Source: Rhizomys pruinosus
Taxonomy: Eukaryota > Chordata > Mammalia > Rodentia > Spalacidae
Length of the DNA stretch: 64,000 nt
Assembly (NCBI GenBank): GCA_009823505.1
Contig: VZQC01002907.1
Coordinates: 3,096,941 to 3,160,940 of the forward strand
Reading direction: 5' to 3'
The position numbers and the translations under genes are program-made. The notes beneath the pieces were generated by a model. The model made no database searches. It worked only from the letters and a program-made list of their open reading frames with translations, and was not told where the DNA came from. Shown one piece after another: positions 60,236 through 64,000 of this stretch; positions within the stretch are counted from its first letter, which is position 1, and every line of letters begins with the position of its first letter.

Positions 60236-60587
60236 ACTCTCTTGGAGTGCACAGAGCTTAGATCTTAAATCGGGGATTTCCCAGGACTACCTGAAGCACA
60301 GAGTACAGGCATACACCGCCCCCACCCCCGCCAACTGGAATTGCCAAGGGAGTGTCCAAGGTTCTTTGGAGAACCTTCAGAAAAGAAAGGGAAGAGTGAG
60401 TTAGACTTCCGATAGAAAGCCTAAAACTTAGACAAGTCAACGCTCCATAAACAAGGAGAAAAAAAAAAAAAGGCATCTGAAGGAGGCAAGCAAAGCAAGC
60501 CTTCAACACAGTGAAGAGGCATTTGGGATTCACATTGGAATACAGGCATAGAAAAACCACATGCCAGGGACATGAAGAAGGGACAAC

Positions 60588-61850
60588 ATGGGCAAGATGC
60601 AGGATAATTCCACACCAAACTCTACCACTCCTGTAGGAGATTCCTACAGTGAGATCCCCCTGGGCATGGCCCAGGACACAGATCTCAAAAGAACAATTGT
60701 GGACATATTCAAAGAAGTCAAAGACTATAAAGAACAAGACAGAGAACTAAAGAAAGACAATGAAAAACTCAAGAAGGACCTAGAGAGAGAGAATGACAAA
60801 CTCCAGAAGGAAGTGGAAACACTGAAAAGATCCCATGTTGAGAAAAAAAAGGAAACCAACCAGCGAAGCAAAGAGCTACAGGAAGAGATTGAGAAGCTCC
60901 AAAATGACGTGGAAATACTAAAGAAATCACAAGAAGAAATGAAAAAAGAAATCAAACACTCATCCAATCAAGAGGAAAGGAATGGAAAAAGCCTCAGAAG
61001 TAGAATGGAGGAAACAGAACAAAGAATATCAGACCTGGAAAATAACACAGAACAACTAAAACCTCAAGTAAAGATTATGAAAAATTTAAAAACACACAAA
61101 AGTGGAACAACCAGGAATTATGGGACACTATGAAAAGATCAAACCTCCACATCATAGGAATAGAGGAAGGAGAAGAATACCAAGAGAATGGTATTGATCA
61201 GATCTTCAACAGAATAATAGATGAAAATTTCCCCAAACTTAAAAAAGACAAACCAATACAAATACAAGAAGCACATAGAACTCCAAACAGACAAGATCAG
61301 AAAATAAACTCTCCATGCCATATCATAGTTAAAATGCTAGACGCCCAAAACAAAGACAAAGGTGGCGCATGCCTTTAATCCTAGCACTTGGGAGGCAGAG
61401 GCAGGCAGATCTTTGTGGGTTCAAGGCCAGCCTGGTCTACATAGTGAGTTCCAGGACAGCCAGAGCTACAGGGAGACCCTGTCTCAAAAAGACCAAAAAA
61501 AGAAAAGAAAAGAAAAAGAAAAAATTCTGAAAGCCACAAGAGAAAAACAAGTTACATATAAGGGGAAACCTATCAGAATTACAACTAACTTCTCAGTGTA
61601 AACTATGAAAGCAAGAAGAATGTGGAGCAAAGCATTTCCAGTGTTAAAGGACTATAGATGCCAACCCAGGTTAGTATACTCAGCAAAAATGTTGATAATA
61701 GTTGAAGGAGAGAGAAAAATCTTCCATGACATAAACAAGATGGAAGAATACATGTTTGGAAAACCAACCCTTCAGAGAATACTTGAAGCAATTCAAAGGA
61801 CTGAAGAAAGGAGCAACTATCCCCAGGCACCTAGAAAGAGAAATTAATAA
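60588..61850 (+). pseudogene. LINE-1 ORF1 (RNA-binding protein), broken
   Basis: 60588-61095 encodes a long Lys/Glu-rich coiled coil of heptads (trimerisation region of ORF1p). After a frame change near 61100 the RRM part follows (RSNLHIIGIEEGEE, ENFPKL, AHRTPNRQDQK) to 61360. A B1 interrupts it. The C-terminal domain resumes at 61525 (ILKATREKQVTYKGKPIRIT), has a TAA at 61599-61601, and ends at 61847. The ATG at 60597 is an alternative start. Confidence 0.92.
61363..61515 (+). repeat. 5'-truncated B1 SINE in ORF1
   Basis: Begins GGTGGCGCATGCC and ends in an AAAAAGACC tail with AAAAG repeats. Confidence 0.93.
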
Positions 61851-61945
61851 AAGCATAACTGTAGAAGTAGAAACCTAGACCAAAAACACAAATGGATAAT
61901 AAGGTGTAAGGAAGCAACACACACCTATCAGTTATAACCTTAAAT

Positions 61946-62097
61946 ATTTTTTTTTTCTTTTCAAGACAGGGTCTCCCTGTAGCCCCAGCTGTCCTGGAAT
62001 TCGCTCTGTAGACCAAGCTGGCCTTGAACTCACAAAGATCTGCCTGCCTCCGCCTCCCAAGTGCTAGGATTAAAGGCATGTGCCATCATGCCCGGCT
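61946..62097 (-). repeat. B1 SINE in ORF2
   Basis: Reverse B1 flanked by CTTAAATATT on both sides. Confidence 0.94.
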
Positions 62098-63353
62098 ATC
62101 TTAAATATTAATGGACTAAAACTCCCCAATCAAAAGACATAGACTGAAAAAAATAAAAATAAAAAAAAAGACATAGATGGGGAGATTGGATTAGGAAACA
62201 GAATGCATTTATATGCTGTCTATAAGAAACACATCTTACCTTCAAGGATAGGCACCACCTTAAAATGAAAGGATGGAAAAAAATATTCCAAGCAAATGGT
62301 ACCAAAAAGAAAGCAGGTGTTGCTATTTTAATATCAGACAAAATAGACTTCAAAGTAAAAGAAATCAGAAGAGACAAAGAAGACCATTACATTTTTATCA
62401 AAGGAACAATTCGGACCAATTGCACCCATGAAGATTTTCACCATCATGAATATATATGTACCAAACTCTGGTGCACCAACTTTATAAACACAATTCTTCA
62501 GGACAACAGGGCACAGCTTAACCCCAGTATACTCATAGCTGGGGACTTCAATACCCCACTGAGCCCTTTGGACAGGTCAACCAGACAAAGAATAAATAGA
62601 GAGACATCTGGACTGAATGATACAATACACCAAATGGACCTCACAGACAGATACCTCACAGGTAGATACTGAATATTCCACCCTAAAACCAGAGAATACA
62701 CTTTCTACTCAACACCCCACAAAACATTCTCCAAAATCGACCACATACTGGGACACAGAAGAAACCTCCACAAACACAAAAAGATTGAAATAATTTCATG
62801 CATTCTATCAGACCACAGTGCAATAAAGCTCATTATCACAACCAGGATGAGCCCTACTATCTACAAGAACACATGGAGACTAAACAAACACACTCCTGAA
62901 TATGAATGGGTCAAGGAAGAGATAAAGAAAGAAATGAAAGCATTCCGGAACTAAATGACAATAATAATTACAATACTACAAAACCTATGGGATACTTTAA
63001 AAGCAGTCCTAAGAGGTAAGTTTATAGCCCTGCGTGCCTACATTAGAAAAACAGAAAGAGCACAAGTGAACGATCTAACACTGCAGCTAAAATCACTTGA
63101 GAGACAACAACAGATGAACCCTAAACACAACAGACAGGAAGAAATAACAAAAATCAAAGCAGAAATCAATGAAATAGAAACAAAGAAAACAATACAAAAA
63201 AAATCAATGAATCCAAAGTTGGTTCTTTGAGAGAATAAACAAGATAGACAGACCTCTAGCCCAGTTAACCAAAAGAAAGAAGGAACAACTCACAAATCAA
63301 TACAATCTGTGATGAAAGGGGAACTATTACAACAGTCATGAAAAGATCCAGAC

Positions 63354-63625
63354 AGGGCTGGAGAGATGGCCTAGCGGTTAAGAGCGCCGACCGCTCTTAC
63401 AGAGGACCCGGGTTCAATCCCAGCACCCACATGGCGGCCAAGACCGTCTGAAATTCCAATTCCAGAGAGAACTCCAGTTCCAGGGGACTCGACGCCCCTC
63501 TTCTGACCTCCGCGGCACTGCACGACACGGGTGCACAGACCTGCATGCAGACAGTACATTGAGATGCCTATATAGAAATAAATAAATAAAATAAATAAAA
63601 ATAAATAAATAAATAAATAATAAAA
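63354..63625 (+). repeat. Young B2 SINE with 17-bp duplication-type motif
   Basis: Duplication GAAAAGATCCAGAC (63340-63353, 63626-63639); motif AATTCCAATTCCAGAGAG / AACTCCAGTTCCAGGGG; (AAAT)n tail. Confidence 0.96.
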
Positions 63626-64000
63626 GAAAAGATCCAGACCAATCATATGGGGAATATTGCAAAAAACCTATACTCTACTAAGTTTCAAACCGAGAAGAAA
63701 TGGATGAATATCTGAAATCCTGGGAACCGCACCAACTCAATCACAGAAGAGATCAACAGCTTAAAACAGGCCCTAATATATGTGAATGAAGATGGAATAA
63801 GAAATACCTCCAACTAAAAAAGCCCAGGCCCAGATGGTTTCATGGCAGAATTTATTAAAACATTTAAAAAGACTTACAACCATTATTATTTCAAATTGTT
63901 TGAAGGATACAACAGAGGGCAATTCTCCCAAATTTTGTCTATGAAGCCAGCATCATATCTTATACCAAAACCAGACAAAGATACAACCAAAATGGGAGAC

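Larger units (their letters stand above)
60237..64000 (+). mobile_element. LINE-1 with ORF1 and the start of ORF2, cut by the window edge
   Basis: About 60240-60590 is probably 5' UTR. ORF1 follows, then ORF2 from about 61890 to the right edge. Nested SINEs are a 5'-truncated B1 in ORF1, a reverse B1 at the start of ORF2 and a young B2 at 63354. Stops and frameshifts show it is dead. Confidence 0.92.
61890..64000 (+). pseudogene. LINE-1 ORF2 (endonuclease, start of reverse transcriptase), broken
   Basis: 62265-62670 reads as the endonuclease domain (GVAILISDKIDFKVKE, ILIAGDFNTPLSPLDRSTRQ, MDLTDRYL), continuing in other frames to SKIDHILGH and ILSDHSAIKLI near 62740-62830. Near 63820 (SPGPDGF) and 63950-63990 (LIPKPDKDT) the reverse transcriptase begins. 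Several stops and frameshifts and two SINEs interrupt it. Confidence 0.9.

Noticed and set aside
29061..64000. A second host gene upstream of Cit
   Set aside because: All longer frames trace to SINEs, LINE-1 or retroviral remains. No exon pair with conserved protein sequence was found.

Overview
The window is nuclear DNA of a muroid rodent. It is packed with B1, B2, B3, B4 and ID SINEs, rodent LINE-1, and MaLR LTR remnants, and its one recognisable gene has GT-AG introns. B1 copies end in a CTCAAAAAGACC-type tail. A young B2 subfamily carries a 17-bp tandem duplication that I do not recall from mouse or rat consensus sequences, so the species may be a muroid outside Mus and Rattus; that is inference.

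Gene content: the window holds the 5' end of the citron rho-interacting kinase gene (Cit), on the minus strand. A CpG-rich promoter and an untranslated first exon lie near 28.74-28.8 kb. Exon 2, with the start codon, lies at 26316-26418. Exon 3 is at 21504-21645 and exon 4, with the start of the kinase domain, is at 7693-7868. All junctions keep the reading frame and together encode residues 1-138. The rest of the gene lies beyond the left edge. No other host protein-coding exon could be supported.

Layout: 1-7692 is part of intron 4. 7869-21503 is intron 3, with MaLR LTRs, a Tigger fossil, a 50-bp minisatellite, an mRNA-like retrocopy and many SINEs. 21646-26315 is intron 2, with a LINE-1 3' UTR fragment carrying a (GGA)n tract. 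26419-28737 is intron 1. From about 29 kb rightwards the DNA is upstream of Cit and looks intergenic. It contains an antisense LINE-1 (about 32.8-36.2 kb), an MST-type LTR split by a 1.87-kb LTR-containing insertion (37.3-39.6 kb), old LINE-1 pieces, a degenerate gammaretrovirus-like provirus (about 51.7-55.2 kb), a solo LTR inserted in a B2 (57.8-58.6 kb), and a broken LINE-1 with ORF1 and the start of ORF2 (about 60.4-64 kb).

No new defence, biosynthetic or other multi-gene system is visible. The most interesting signals are a B2-half/B1 composite SINE present four times with the same junction, a B1-B2 pair enclosed by one target-site duplication, the duplicated-motif young B2 subfamily, and a CCAAT plus CHR-like arrangement at the Cit promoter. 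Repeat names come from remembered consensus features, not a database search, and most repeat edges are accurate to about 5-20 bases.
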